Under the pieces are notes generated by a model. The model was not told the DNA's origin, did no database searches, and worked only from the letters and a program-made list of their open reading frames with translations. 36,090 nucleotides of DNA, from assembly GCA_035620395.1 (NCBI GenBank), contig DASPGW010000113.1, positions 1 to 36,090 of the forward strand, given 5' to 3'. The position numbers were made by a program, and so were the translations under genes. Positions within the stretch are counted from its first letter, which is position 1, and each line of letters starts with the position of its first letter. This stretch comes from Desulfuromonadales bacterium (GTDB lineage: Bacteria > Desulfobacterota > Desulfuromonadia > Desulfuromonadales > DASPGW01). Shown piece after piece: positions 1 through 8,053 of this stretch.

Positions 1-1
1 A

Positions 2-73
2 CGGGAAGAGCTTTTGCCTGCCGAAATCTACCGGAGGGTGGGGCAGGAATACCTGCGTTTGGACGCCAGCTGA
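2..73 (+). CDS. C-terminal end of an unidentified upstream gene (partial)
   Basis: Frame 2 is open from the window edge to a TGA at 71-73 and reads as a charged, protein-like tail (REELLPAEIYRRVGQEYLRL, then DAS). The other two + frames give less natural sequence. Only about 23 residues are present, so no family can be named. It lies on the same strand as ffh, but a strong promoter (143-171) lies between them, so ffh need not depend on it. Confidence 0.45.
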   Translation, partial: REELLPAEIYRRVGQEYLRLDAS

Positions 74-142
74 ATCTTTGCGGCGAGTCGGGAACACGTG
101 CTGTGTGCCGGTCTTAGCTCCCTGATTTTCCCTTGTTTTTCC

Positions 143-171
143 TTGACAATGGTCAGGCGCTTTACTATAGT
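143..171 (+). promoter_or_regulatory. Sigma-70 type promoter for ffh
   Basis: A perfect -35 TTGACA (143-148) is followed after 17 nt by TATAGT (166-171), one mismatch from the consensus -10. Transcription would begin near 178. This places the ATG at 133 outside the transcript and supports the ffh start at 214. It probably drives the ffh to rplS block. Confidence 0.75.
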
Positions 172-213
172 CCGTATTTTGCGACGCTCGAAGAGTGGAG
201 CGCCAGGTCTGAC

Positions 214-1566
214 ATGTTCGACAATCTGACGGAAAAATTCGAATCGGTTTTCAAGAAACTGCGCGGCCATGGCCGGCTGACCGAAGAGAATATACAGGAA
301 GCTTTACGTGAAGTCCGTCTGGTCCTCCTGGAGGCCGATGTCAACTTCCGCGTGGTCAAGGACTTTGTTGCCGCCGTCCGTGAGCGGGCGGTCGGGCAGG
401 AGGTCCTGAAGAGCCTCACTCCGGCCCAGCAGGTCATCAAGGTGGTGCGCGAGGAACTCGGGCGCCTGATGGGCGAGGGGGTGGAGAATCATCTCGATCT
501 GGCCGCCCGGCCGCCGGTGCCGATCATGCTCTGTGGTCTGCAGGGCGCCGGCAAGACGACCACCTGTGGCAAGCTGGCGCTCAAGCTGCGCAAGGAAAAA
601 CGCAACCCGCTGCTGGTGCCGGCCGACATCTACCGGCCGGCGGCCATCGAGCAGCTCAAGACGGTGGGCCGGCAACTCGGTATTCCGGTTTTCGACTCGC
701 ACGCCGGGCTGGATCCGGTCGCCATCTGCGAGGCGGCGCGCCGTTTCGCAGAGCTCAACGGCTACGACACGCTGATTCTCGATACCGCCGGACGTCTGCA
801 CGTCGACGAGACGCTGATGGATGAGTTGGTGCGGATCAAGGCTTCCCTCGCGCCGCGGGAAATTCTGCTGGTCGCTGACGCCATGACCGGTCAGGACGCA
901 GTGAACGTGGCCGAGAGTTTCGACCGCAAGCTTGCGCTCACCGGTGTCATTCTCACCAAGCTGGACGGTGATGCCCGGGGTGGCGCAGCTCTCTCCATCC
1001 GGGCGGTGACCGGCAAGACGATAAAACTGGTTGGCCTCGGCGAGAAGATGGATGCCCTCGAGGTATTCCATCCCGACCGCATGGCGCAGCGCATTCTCGG
1101 CATGGGGGATGTGCTCTCGCTGATCGAAAAGGCGCAGTCCGCCATCGACCAGGATCAGGCGGCAGCCATGCAGAAGCAACTGCGTCAGGAGGGGTTCAAT
1201 CTCGAGACCTTTCGCGATCAGCTCAAGACGATCAAGAAAATGGGCTCGATGGAGTCTATCCTCAAACTGATTCCCGGCGCCGGAAAGGCCCTCGGTCAGG
1301 CCCAGGGAATGCAGTTGCCTGACAAGGAGCTGAAGAAGGTCGAGGCGATTATCAACTCCATGACTCCTGCCGAGCGGCGGGACCATCGCATCCTCAACGG
1401 CTCGCGCCGGCTACGCATCGCTCGCGGCAGCGGCACTTCGGTGCAGGACGTGAACGTGCTGATCAAGCGCTTTACCGAAGCACAGAAGATGATGAAAAAA
1501 ATGCAGCAACTTGGACCCAAGGGACTCAAGGGGCTGATGGGACGCGGCGGCGGATTGCCGTTTTGA
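214..1566 (+). CDS. ffh: Signal recognition particle protein Ffh (SRP54 homologue)
   Basis: GTPase of the signal recognition particle. With 4.5S RNA it binds hydrophobic signal sequences on ribosomes and delivers them to FtsY at the inner membrane. The protein is about 450 aa, normal for Ffh. An N domain (residues 1-95) precedes the G domain with P-loop GLQGAGKTTT (108-117), DTAGRLH (190-196) and TKLDGDARGG (248-257). A methionine-rich M domain follows (about 300-450), with Met-Lys runs and a Gly-rich end. The open frame reaches back to 133, but that ATG lies upstream of the promoter; FDNLTEKFESVFKKLRG after the ATG at 214 is the normal Ffh beginning. It heads a block continuing with rpsP, an arrangement common in Desulfuromonadia. 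Confidence 0.96.
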   Translation: MFDNLTEKFESVFKKLRGHGRLTEENIQEALREVRLVLLEADVNFRVVKDFVAAVRERAVGQEVLKSLTPAQQVIKVVREELGRLMGEGVENHLDLAARPPVPIMLCGLQGAGKTTTCGKLALKLRKEKRNPLLVPADIYRPAAIEQLKTVGRQLGIPVFDSHAGLDPVAICEAARRFAELNGYDTLILDTAGRLHVDETLMDELVRIKASLAPREILLVADAMTGQDAVNVAESFDRKLALTGVILTKLDGDARGGAALSIRAVTGKTIKLVGLGEKMDALEVFHPDRMAQRILGMGDVLSLIEKAQSAIDQDQAAAMQKQLRQEGFNLETFRDQLKTIKKMGSMESILKLIPGAGKALGQAQGMQLPDKELKKVEAIINSMTPAERRDHRILNGSRRLRIARGSGTSVQDVNVLIKRFTEAQKMMKKMQQLGPKGLKGLMGRGGGLPF

Positions 1567-1617
1567 CAGGCTGAAGCCAGGAATCGAAAAATCCTGAACC
1601 CTGATTCCTGAAGCCTG
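1567..1617 (+). other. Imperfect inverted repeat directly after the ffh stop
   Basis: The arms are nested: CAGGCT (1567-1572) pairs with AGCCTG (1612-1617), and CAGGAATC (1578-1585) pairs with GATTCCTG (1603-1610). The apical loop is 17 nt. There is no U-tract, so it does not look like an intrinsic terminator. It could be an mRNA processing or stability hairpin between ffh and rpsP. It overlaps the 7-nt periodic tract at 1593-1634. Confidence 0.5.
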
Positions 1618-1634
1618 ATAACTTATACCTGAAC
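1593..1634 (+). repeat. Tandem 7-nt repeat tract between ffh and rpsP
   Basis: Six consecutive heptamers are visible: CCTGAAC, CCTGATT, CCTGAAG, CCTGATA, ACTTATA, CCTGAAC. Five share CCTGA at positions 1-5. This is the clearest of several 7-nt periodic tracts in intergenic gaps of this window. Confidence 0.6.
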
Positions 1635-1665
1635 AGAGTTCACGAAACACCAGGAGGAACAGCAC

Positions 1666-1935
1666 ATGTCCGTGAAAATCAGACTGGCCCGCGGCGGCGC
1701 CAAGAAAAAACCTTTCTACCAGGTAGTGGTCGCCGATGAGCGCTCCCCGCGCGACGGCCGTTTCGTCGAAAACCTGGGTCAGTACGACCCCAAGCAGAAT
1801 CCCCCGATGGTTTCCCTGCAAGAGGAGCGCACTCTCGAGTGGCTGCAGAAGGGCGCCCAGCCCACGGATACCGTGCGGCAATTGCTGCGCCAGCAGGGGA
1901 TCTGGGCCAAATTCAAGCAGCCGAAAGAGGCCTAA
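1666..1935 (+). CDS. rpsP: 30S ribosomal protein S16
   Basis: Small-subunit ribosomal protein that binds 16S rRNA and helps the 5' and central domains assemble. The 89-aa product begins [20 protein letters not shown] and continues with [19 protein letters not shown], both hallmarks of S16. Length is normal (80-90 aa). An AGGAGGA Shine-Dalgarno (1652-1658) fixes the ATG at 1666. It is followed by khpA, rimM and trmD, the classic S16 operon order; RimM and TrmD act on ribosome and tRNA maturation. Confidence 0.97.
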   Translation: MSVKIRLARGGAKKKPFYQVVVADERSPRDGRFVENLGQYDPKQNPPMVSLQEERTLEWLQKGAQPTDTVRQLLRQQGIWAKFKQPKEA

Positions 1936-1986
1936 GCTTCTCCGGCGACCGAGGTGGGGCATCCCTTTCTCCGAAGGACGGACTCC

Positions 1987-2220
1987 ATGAAAGAACTCAT
2001 CGAATTCATCGCCAAATCCCTGGTGGAACATCCCGAAGCGGTGACCATCTCCGAGGAGCAGGGTGAGGATGGCAGCATCCTCGTCAAGTTGGCTGCGGCT
2101 CAGGAGGACATGGGGAGGATCATCGGTAAGCAGGGGCGAACTGCCAAGGCCATGCGCACACTGCTCAACGCCAAGGCTACGCGGGTCAACAAGCGCGCTA
2201 CCCTGCAGATCATGGAGTGA
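1987..2220 (+). CDS. khpA: KH-domain RNA-binding protein (KhpA/YlqC family)
   Basis: Small RNA-binding protein of 77 aa. The single KH fold contains the GxxG-type loop in GRIIGKQGRTAKAMRTLL (about residues 43-60), followed by the final strand. KhpA pairs with KhpB in Gram-positive bacteria to bind many RNAs; in this lineage it is usually an uncharacterised member of the rpsP-trmD operon. The frame also has an ATG at 1954, but AAGGA (1974-1978) sits 8 nt before the ATG at 1987, and KELIEFIAKSLV is the usual family start. Its stop overlaps the rimM start. Confidence 0.9.
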   Translation: MKELIEFIAKSLVEHPEAVTISEEQGEDGSILVKLAAAQEDMGRIIGKQGRTAKAMRTLLNAKATRVNKRATLQIME

Positions 2221-2756
2221 TGGTCGCTGCGGCTGATGAGCTTCTGCGTTTGGGGGTGGTGACCGGGACCCACGGACTGCGTGGTGATCTTAAGGTGCAT
2301 CCGATTACGGATGAGCCGTCGGCGCTGCTCGCTGCTCGTGAAGTCTGCCTCCGTGGTCGGCAGGGCGAACTCATTCCCTGTCGGGTGGCTGCGGTAAAGG
2401 CTCACAAGGGTAGTGTGCTGCTGAGATTGCAGGGGTTCGAAAATATCGATGCAGCTCAGACGATGGTGGGGTGTGAGGTGCTGATGCCCCGCGGTGAGCT
2501 TCCTGCGTTGACGGATGATGAGTTTTACTGGTTTGAACTGGAGGGGCTGAGCGTCGTCGATCGGCGCCGTGGCAATCTCGGTGTCCTTGAGGAGATGTTC
2601 AGTACCGCCGCGCATGACATCTACGTGGTGCGCGGTCGCTACGGTGAGGTTCTGATTCCGGCGGTGAAGGAGTTCATCGTGGAAATCGACCGTGACGGAC
2701 GGCGCATGCTGGTCGATCTCCCCGACGGTCTTGTCCCGGAAAAAGATGAAATTTGA
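2220..2756 (+). CDS. rimM: Ribosome maturation factor RimM
   Basis: Assembly factor that binds S19 and the 30S head during 16S rRNA maturation. The product is about 178 aa, normal for RimM. The N-terminal domain begins [20 protein letters not shown], and a PRC-barrel domain follows (about residues 95-170) with FYWFELEGL and [14 protein letters not shown]. The ATG at 2220 overlaps the khpA TGA (2218-2220). A GTG at 2217 is in the same frame one codon earlier and is an alternative start. No clear Shine-Dalgarno is seen, so translation is probably coupled to khpA. The end overlaps trmD by 11 bases. Confidence 0.94.
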   Translation: MVAAADELLRLGVVTGTHGLRGDLKVHPITDEPSALLAAREVCLRGRQGELIPCRVAAVKAHKGSVLLRLQGFENIDAAQTMVGCEVLMPRGELPALTDDEFYWFELEGLSVVDRRRGNLGVLEEMFSTAAHDIYVVRGRYGEVLIPAVKEFIVEIDRDGRRMLVDLPDGLVPEKDEI

Positions 2757-3489
2757 CGTTCTGACCCTCTTTCCCGGCATGTTCACGTCGCCCCTGCAAG
2801 AGAGCATTCTCGGCCGGGCGGTGGAGCGGGGGTTGATCCGGTTTGCCGCTCACAATCTCCGGAACTGGGCCGAAGGCCGGCACAAGGTGACCGACGATAC
2901 TCCCTGCGGCGGCGGCGACGGCATGGTCATGAAGCCGGAGCCGGTTGCCCGGGCGCTGACGGCTTTGCGATCGGATTCACCCGCCTCGCGGGTTCTGCTG
3001 ATGACCCCGCAGGGCAAGCGGTTTGACCAGCGCGAGGCCTGGGCCCTGGCGCAGGAGCCGGGGTTGATTTTTGTGTGCGGCCGCTACGAAGGCTTTGACG
3101 AGCGTATTCGCTCTCTGGTGGATGCCGAGTATTCGTTGGGGGACTTTGTCCTCACCGGCGGCGAGCTGCCCGCCATGGTGATGATCGATGCCATCGCCCG
3201 GCTGCTGCCGGAGGTGCTGGGGAGCAGCGGCAGTGCCCTGGGAGATTCCTTCTCGGATGGCCTGCTTGAATATCCGCATTACACGCGCCCCGTCGAATTC
3301 CTGGGCATGCGGGTGCCGGAAGTGCTGCTTTCCGGCAACCACGCGGCCATCGCCAGTTGGCGCCGCCGTGAACAGCTGAAACGGACGCTGCAGCGGCGTC
3401 CGGACCTGCTGGCCACGGCCAGGCTGACGGATGCAGATCGACGGATTCTCGACGAACTGCGACACGAAATGCAGGGCGAAGGAGCATGA
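2746..3489 (+). CDS. trmD: tRNA (guanine-N1-)-methyltransferase TrmD
   Basis: SPOUT-fold enzyme that uses S-adenosylmethionine to make m1G37 in tRNAs reading CNN codons, preventing +1 frameshifts. The protein is 247 aa. Key motifs are [12 protein letters not shown] (from about residue 55), YEGFDERI (114-121) and the knotted SAM site GDFVLTGGE (about 132-140) followed by DAIARLLP. The frame is open further upstream (2692), but [13 protein letters not shown] at 2746 is the standard N-terminus. It overlaps rimM by 11 bases, and its TGA overlaps the next ATG. Confidence 0.96.
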   Translation: MKFDVLTLFPGMFTSPLQESILGRAVERGLIRFAAHNLRNWAEGRHKVTDDTPCGGGDGMVMKPEPVARALTALRSDSPASRVLLMTPQGKRFDQREAWALAQEPGLIFVCGRYEGFDERIRSLVDAEYSLGDFVLTGGELPAMVMIDAIARLLPEVLGSSGSALGDSFSDGLLEYPHYTRPVEFLGMRVPEVLLSGNHAAIASWRRREQLKRTLQRRPDLLATARLTDADRRILDELRHEMQGEGA

Positions 3490-4049
3490 GCAGGCAACCG
3501 CTGGCGGTGGCCCTGGTCCATCATCCGGTTCTCGACCGGCGCGGCGACCGGGTAACGACGGCGGTCACCAATCTCGATCTGCACGACATCGCCCGGACGG
3601 CCCGCACCTACGGCGTCTGCCGTTATTATGTCGTCACTCCGGTCGCGGAACAGCAGCTGTTGATCGCCCGCATCCTCGACCATTGGCGTGAAGGTTTCGG
3701 TGCCGGCTACAACCCGGACCGCGGCGAGGCCCTGTCGCTGGTGACGATGACAGCTGATCTGGAGGCCGCCCTGGCAGACTGGCGGGCACAGGCGGGCTCT
3801 GCGGCGTTGCCGGTACTGACGGGGGCGTCCCGATCTGACGGCATATCGTTCGCCACCTGTCGCGCCTTGGCGCAGGAGCACCCGCTGCTGCTTGTGTTCG
3901 GCACCGGCTGGGGGCTGGCGCCCGAACTGTTCGAGCGGGACTGGCCGGTACTGGCGCCGGTGCGCGGGGCTGGTGACTACAATCATCTGCCGGTGCGGGC
4001 CGCCGCGGCCATCATTCTCGATCGTCTGGTCGGCGAAATGTGCAGCTGA
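3486..4049 (+). CDS. SPOUT-type RNA methyltransferase, PF09936-like, next to TrmD
   Basis: Probable SAM-dependent RNA methylase of 187 aa. The N-terminus ([20 protein letters not shown] context) and the C-terminal block [12 protein letters not shown] ... [19 protein letters not shown] resemble the family called RNA methyltransferase domain PF09936, found beside trmD in Desulfuromonadia, Desulfovibrio and some thermophiles. FGTGWGL and the GDYNHLPVR segment would form the knotted SAM pocket; this is inferred from SPOUT enzymes. The ATG at 3486 overlaps the trmD TGA (ATGA). The target nucleotide is not known to me. The family call is from memory of the motifs. Confidence 0.82.
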   Translation: MSRQPLAVALVHHPVLDRRGDRVTTAVTNLDLHDIARTARTYGVCRYYVVTPVAEQQLLIARILDHWREGFGAGYNPDRGEALSLVTMTADLEAALADWRAQAGSAALPVLTGASRSDGISFATCRALAQEHPLLLVFGTGWGLAPELFERDWPVLAPVRGAGDYNHLPVRAAAAIILDRLVGEMCS

Positions 4050-4194
4050 GCGCCTGCCGGTAAAAATCTGGCATGCTCTGCTGCCGGTCGGCAACGGTGC
4101 CGGAATGGGCATGAGTCATCGATGCCTTTGAAAGTGCAAACCTATCCGACATATCTCGGAAAACAGAAACGGATCGAAATAGAGGAGGAAAGAC

Positions 4195-4542
4195 ATGAAT
4201 ATCATCGATCGTCTGGGCATGGAACACATTAAAAAGAACATCCCGATCTTCAAGGCGGGGGACACCCTGCGGGTGCACGTCAAGATTGTCGAGGGTGACA
4301 AACAGCGCATCCAGGTCTATCAGGGTGTCTGTATCAAACGGATGAACAACGGCGCCGGCTCCACCTTCACTGTGCGCAAGATCTCTGACGGCGTCGGGGT
4401 TGAGAGGGTGTTTGCCCTCCACTCCCCTGCCGTCGAGAAGATCGAGGTGATGACGATTGGCCACGTTCGCCGGGCCAAGCTCTACTATCTGCGCAAACTG
4501 CAGGGCAAGGCGGCCAGGATTCGCGAGAAGCGCTACGCCTGA
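4195..4542 (+). CDS. rplS: 50S ribosomal protein L19
   Basis: Large-subunit protein at the 30S-50S interface. The 115-aa product matches L19 throughout: [20 protein letters not shown], then [27 protein letters not shown] and [31 protein letters not shown] before the ATG is a strong Shine-Dalgarno. It is the last gene of the ffh block; the 145-bp gap from the methylase holds no gene I can support. A terminator follows 11 bases after the stop. Confidence 0.97.
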   Translation: MNIIDRLGMEHIKKNIPIFKAGDTLRVHVKIVEGDKQRIQVYQGVCIKRMNNGAGSTFTVRKISDGVGVERVFALHSPAVEKIEVMTIGHVRRAKLYYLRKLQGKAARIREKRYA

Positions 4543-4549
4543 TAGTGAA

Positions 4550-4583
4550 AAAAAAAGCCCCGGCAATTGGCCGGGGCTTTTCT
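4550..4583 (+). terminator. Rho-independent terminator after rplS
   Basis: The perfect stem AGCCCCGGC (4556-4564) / GCCGGGGCT (4570-4578) has a 5-nt loop. An A-tract precedes it and TTTTCTTGT follows. The A and T tracts on both sides could let it also stop transcription coming from the small - strand gene. Confidence 0.9.
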
Positions 4584-4619
4584 TGTCCAGGATAGCTTAT
4601 ATCAAACGAATGCGCCGTA

Positions 4620-4808
4620 TTAATGGGGCACTGTGGGCACGCTGGCGGCGTGCGGGGCCGCCATGGCGACGAAGATGAAAATACCGATCAAGCAGTAAAA
4701 GGCGAGAGCCGCCCATCCCCCCTGCTTGAGCACGTCTCGCAGCTCCTTCCAGTCAATCAGAAAACCGAAGTAGCCGGCCACGGCCAATACAATGAAAACA
4801 GACTCCAT
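4620..4808 (-). CDS. Small two-helix inner-membrane protein, unknown function
   Basis: A 62-aa protein with hydrophobic segments at residues 3-18 (SVFIVLAVAGYFGFLI) and about 33-50 (ALAFYCLIGIFIFVAMAA). The charged stretch DWKELRDVLKQGG lies between them, suggesting a two-pass hairpin in the membrane. AAAGGAGGAG lies 7 nt before the ATG on the - strand, a near-perfect Shine-Dalgarno, which is the main reason to believe it. It stands alone between rplS and rnhB on the opposite strand. I do not recognise the family. Overlapping + strand frames have no comparable start signal. Confidence 0.7.
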   Translation of the reverse strand: MESVFIVLAVAGYFGFLIDWKELRDVLKQGGWAALAFYCLIGIFIFVAMAAPHAASVPTVPH

Positions 4809-4907
4809 CAGAAACTCCTCCTTTGGCTGTTTATAATGAGTTCGGTAACATAGTGTATACCATGGCGTCGGTGAAATCCAGCTGGAATTTTTCCTGAGAG
4901 GTGTCGG

Positions 4908-5546
4908 TTGACTCTCGATCTTTTTCCCCGAGTGGAACGCTCACCCCTGCAGTTCGAGAGCCGGACCAGGGCGCTGGGGTATCGGCTGATCGCCGGAGTG
5001 GACGAAGCTGGCCGGGGACCCCTGGCCGGCCCCGTGGTGGCAGCGGCAGTGATCCTGCCCGAGCAATTCGAGCTGCCCGGCCTCAACGATTCGAAGCAGT
5101 TGTCTGCGGCGGTTCGGCAGCGGCTCTTTTTCCAGATCAGGCAGCAGGCTGCAGTCGGCGTCGGCATTGTTGCAGCGGCCGAGATCGATGAGCTGAACAT
5201 CCTGCAGGCAACCCTCAAGGCAATGAGCCTGGCAGTGCGCCGGTTGCGCCAGGCCGCCGACTATCTGCTCGTCGACGGTATCACGCCGGTCCCGCTACCC
5301 CTGCCGCAGAAAACCATCAGGCAGGGGGATGCCCGCTCTGCCTCGATTGCCGCCGCCTCGATCATGGCCAAGGTGGTCCGCGACCGGATGATGATCGCCT
5401 ATGACCGGCTTTATCCCGGTTACGGTTTTGCCGGCCACAAGGGATATGGTTCCGCCCAGCATCTGGAGACGATCGCTCGCTTGGGGCCATCTCCTCTGCA
5501 CCGCCGTACCTTCCGCGGTGTGCGCGAGCATCTGGAGCGGGCATGA
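4908..5546 (+). CDS. rnhB: Ribonuclease HII
   Basis: Endonuclease that cuts the RNA strand of RNA-DNA hybrids and starts removal of misincorporated ribonucleotides. The 212-aa product carries all four acidic metal ligands: Asp and Glu in [14 protein letters not shown] (about residues 30-43), Asp in YLLVDG and Asp in VVRDRMM, plus the [13 protein letters not shown] tail motif. The start is a TTG at 4908, placed 6 nt after GAGAGG. No in-frame ATG precedes the catalytic motif. The last four bases overlap yraN. Confidence 0.95.
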   Translation: MTLDLFPRVERSPLQFESRTRALGYRLIAGVDEAGRGPLAGPVVAAAVILPEQFELPGLNDSKQLSAAVRQRLFFQIRQQAAVGVGIVAAAEIDELNILQATLKAMSLAVRRLRQAADYLLVDGITPVPLPLPQKTIRQGDARSASIAAASIMAKVVRDRMMIAYDRLYPGYGFAGHKGYGSAQHLETIARLGPSPLHRRTFRGVREHLERA

Positions 5547-5905
5547 CCGAGGAGCGCCTGAGTCTTGGCCGCTGGGGGGAAGAGGAGGCCGCGCGTTTTT
5601 TACGGCGGCTCGGGATGACGATTGTCGAGCGCAATCTGCGTACCCCGGTGGGCGAGATCGATATTGTCGCTCGCCAGGGAAAGACCCTGGTCTTTGTCGA
5701 GGTCAAGACCCGGCGCAGCGATGCATTCGGCACGCCGCAGGAAGCTGTCGGACCGACCAAACAGCGGCAGATCATTCGTACTGCCCTCTGGTATATGGGG
5801 GACGGCAAGGGGAGGGGGATGCAGCCGCGCTTCGACGTGGTGGCGGTGCGACCAGAACGGCAGGGGGCGCGCGTGGAGCATATCATCAATGCTTTCGGCC
5901 TCTGA
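5543..5905 (+). CDS. YraN/UPF0102 family endonuclease-like protein
   Basis: The 120-aa protein has the PD-(D/E)xK nuclease-type core seen in this family: GEEEAARFL near the N-terminus, then [10 protein letters not shown] (about residues 37-46) and [10 protein letters not shown] (about 51-60). Family members are predicted to act in DNA processing or recombination, but the role is not established. The ATG overlaps the rnhB TGA (ATGA), the usual rnhB-yraN pairing. A promoter-like site for nadE follows. Confidence 0.9.
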   Translation: MTEERLSLGRWGEEEAARFLRRLGMTIVERNLRTPVGEIDIVARQGKTLVFVEVKTRRSDAFGTPQEAVGPTKQRQIIRTALWYMGDGKGRGMQPRFDVVAVRPERQGARVEHIINAFGL

Positions 5906-5931
5906 GCCGACCGGCGACGAGTCCTTCGGGT

Positions 5932-5960
5932 TTGCTTTTTGCTCCAAACGCCGCTAGAAT
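5932..5960 (+). promoter_or_regulatory. Probable sigma-70 promoter for nadE
   Basis: TTGCTT (5932-5937), a 17-nt spacer and TAGAAT (5955-5960). The start of transcription would be near 5967. That puts the in-frame start codon at 5939 upstream of the message and favours the ATG at 6023 for NadE. Confidence 0.55.
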
Positions 5961-6022
5961 TGCCGGCAGCCGAGCCGTTTGGCTCCGGCCGCCGGTTTGC
6001 TGAACGGGAGGGTCGGGTGGAA

Positions 6023-7978
6023 ATGGTGGAGTCTCTGTTATCTCTGGGGATGGTCAGGATCGGGGTGGTCGCGCCCGAACTGCGAGTGGCCGATGTCGCC
6101 TTCAACGAAGAGCGCATCTGCCGGGCGATCGAGGCTGCCGAATCCCAGGACTGCCGCTTTCTGCTTTTTCCTGAACTCTGCGTTACCGCTTATACCTGCG
6201 GCGACCTCTTCTTTCAGCCGCTGCTGATCGAGCAGGCGCGGCAGGCACTGCGCCGGATTACCCGGGCGACGGCCGGCCGCCGGGCGACCGTGGTGGTCGG
6301 AGCTCCGGTGGCCCAGGGGGGGCGGTTGTTCAACTGCGGCGTTTTCATTGCCTCCGGGCGTATCCTTGGCATCATTCCCAAAACATTTCTTCCCAATACC
6401 CAAGAGTTCTACGAGGAGCGCTGGTTCTCTTCGTCCCGAGAGCTTGCGGCTGACGTTCTCGAGTGGGACGGACAGATGATCCCCTTTGGCCCGGATCTGC
6501 TCTTTCGGGCCGAGTCAATGCCTGACTGTGTCGTCGGCGTCGAAATCTGCGAGGACGCCTGGTCGGTCGAACCGCCGAGCGGCCGGATGGCGATGCGGGG
6601 GGCGACGCTTCTGCTGAATCTATCGGCCAGCCCCGAGTTGCTGGGCAAGGAGGAGTACCGGCGCGCCCTCGTCCTCTCCCAGTCGGCCCGCTGCCTGGCG
6701 GTTTACGCCTATGCTTCGGCCGGCCCCGGCGAGTCAAGCACCGATCTGGTCTACTCCGGCCATTCCCTGATTGCCGAAAACGGCCTGCTGCTGGCCGAGA
6801 CGGAACGCTTTCGTTTCGACACCCAGTTGGCTGTCGCCGACATCGATATTGAGCGCCTGGTCGGGGAGCGACGGAAGAACAACACCTACGGCGCCAGCCG
6901 AACCGATGGTTCTTTCCGGTTCATTCCATTCCCCCTGCCGGATGCCGCCGCCGATCGTCTTCGGCGCCCTGTCTCCGCTACCCCCTTCGTCCCGTCTGCA
7001 GAAGAGGAAAGAACCCACCGCTGCCAGGAGATTTTCTCCCTGCAGGTCACCGGGCTGGCCAAAAGGCTGCTGCACACCGGGGGAACGAAGGCGGTACTCG
7101 GCATTTCAGGCGGGCTCGACTCGACCCTCGCCCTGCTGGTGACGACCAAGGCCTTCGACAAGCTGGGGCTCGACCATCGCGGCATCGTCGCCGTGACCAT
7201 GCCCGGCTTCGGCACCACGGCGCGCACCCGGGGCAACGCCGAGCGTCTGGCACAACTGCTCGGCGTGAGCTTGCGGGTGATCCCGATCAACGCGGCAGTG
7301 CGCCAGCATTTTGCCGACATCGGCCACCGCGAGGAGGTGCATGACATCACCTTCGAGAATGCCCAGGCCCGGGAGCGCACCCAGATCCTCATGGATGTGG
7401 CGAACCAGGTCGGCGGTCTGGTGATAGGCACCGGCGATCTCTCTGAACTCGCCCTCGGCTGGTGCACCTACAACGCCGACCATATGTCGATGTACGGCGT
7501 CAATGCCGGGGTGCCCAAGACCCTGGTGCGCTACCTCGTTTCCTGGTGCGCCGAGGCGGAGTTCACCGGCGAAACCGCCGCCGTCCTCTCCGACATTTGC
7601 GCTACCCCGGTTTCCCCCGAACTGCTGCCGCCGAACGAATACGGCGAGATCGGCCAGATGACCGAAGACCATATCGGCCCGTACCGGCTGCACGACTTCT
7701 TCCTCTATCACGTCGTGCGCCTGCAGTTCGCTCCCCGTAAGGTCCTGCGACTGGCACGCGAGGCCTTCGCCGGCGAGTTCTCCGCTGCGGAGATCCATCT
7801 CTGGCTCGAGACCTTTTACCGCCGCTTCTTCTCCCAGCAGTTCAAGCGCTCCTGCCTGCCGGATGGCCCGAAGGTGGGTAGTGTGGCACTCTCGCCGCGT
7901 GGCGATTGGCGGATGCCGAGCGACGCCAGCGTGGCGTTATGGCTCGCGGACCTGGAAGGGTTGAAGGAGGATATGTAG
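6023..7978 (+). CDS. nadE: Glutamine-dependent NAD+ synthetase (glutaminase-synthetase fusion)
   Basis: Final step of NAD biosynthesis: amidates nicotinic acid adenine dinucleotide with ATP and glutamine-derived ammonia. The product is about 651 aa. The N-terminal nitrilase-type glutaminase has the Glu-Lys-Cys triad: E51 in FPELCVT, K120 in PKTFLPN and C176 in VEICEDAW. The C-terminal ATP-pyrophosphatase synthetase has SGGLDS (362-367) and [12 protein letters not shown]. It resembles the long mycobacterial-type NadE rather than the short ammonia-only form. The frame extends back to 5939, but a promoter-like site overlaps that codon. The TAG stop lies inside a dispersed-looking hairpin repeat. 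Confidence 0.93.
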   Translation: MVESLLSLGMVRIGVVAPELRVADVAFNEERICRAIEAAESQDCRFLLFPELCVTAYTCGDLFFQPLLIEQARQALRRITRATAGRRATVVVGAPVAQGGRLFNCGVFIASGRILGIIPKTFLPNTQEFYEERWFSSSRELAADVLEWDGQMIPFGPDLLFRAESMPDCVVGVEICEDAWSVEPPSGRMAMRGATLLLNLSASPELLGKEEYRRALVLSQSARCLAVYAYASAGPGESSTDLVYSGHSLIAENGLLLAETERFRFDTQLAVADIDIERLVGERRKNNTYGASRTDGSFRFIPFPLPDAAADRLRRPVSATPFVPSAEEERTHRCQEIFSLQVTGLAKRLLHTGGTKAVLGISGGLDSTLALLVTTKAFDKLGLDHRGIVAVTMPGFGTTARTRGNAERLAQLLGVSLRVIPINAAVRQHFADIGHREEVHDITFENAQARERTQILMDVANQVGGLVIGTGDLSELALGWCTYNADHMSMYGVNAGVPKTLVRYLVSWCAEAEFTGETAAVLSDICATPVSPELLPPNEYGEIGQMTEDHIGPYRLHDFFLYHVVRLQFAPRKVLRLAREAFAGEFSAAEIHLWLETFYRRFFSQQFKRSCLPDGPKVGSVALSPRGDWRMPSDASVALWLADLEGLKEDM

Positions 7979-8028
7979 GAGCAGGTCTTGTGCCTGCCTG
8001 TTTCGGGGCACCCACAAGGGGCGCCCCC
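7975..8028 (+). repeat. Double-hairpin repeat unit overlapping the nadE stop codon
   Basis: The block begins GTAGGAGCAGG and ends GGGGCGCCCC. Hairpin 1 is GCAGG (7981-7985) / CCTGC (7993-7997). Hairpin 2 is GGGGCACCC (8005-8013) / GGGCGCCCC (8019-8027), with one A-C mismatch and loop ACAAG. From memory, units of the form GTAGG...CTTGT...GGGGCACCCACAAGGGG are a widespread REP-like element in Desulfuromonadia and other bacteria. The nadE TAG (7976-7978) is bases 2-4 of the unit. Only one copy lies in this window. Confidence 0.6.
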
Positions 8029-8053
8029 ACACCAATCACCAGCCACGGCCAGT

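Noticed and set aside
133-213. ffh start at ATG 133
   Set aside because: The codon lies upstream of the promoter and the added 27 residues are not Ffh-like.
304-1386. Long - strand open frame opposite ffh
   Set aside because: Shadow frame caused by high GC at third codon positions; no start signal and the + strand is clearly Ffh.
1593-1634. CRISPR array
   Set aside because: The repeats are 7 nt with no spacers and no cas genes are near.
4050-4194. Ribosomal-protein leader or promoter before rplS
   Set aside because: Only a poor TTGAAA/TATCTC pair at about 18-nt spacing and no convincing structure; the gene is read from the operon.
5939-6022. nadE start at 5939
   Set aside because: It overlaps the promoter-like TTGCTT/TAGAAT pair and adds residues without similarity to NadE.
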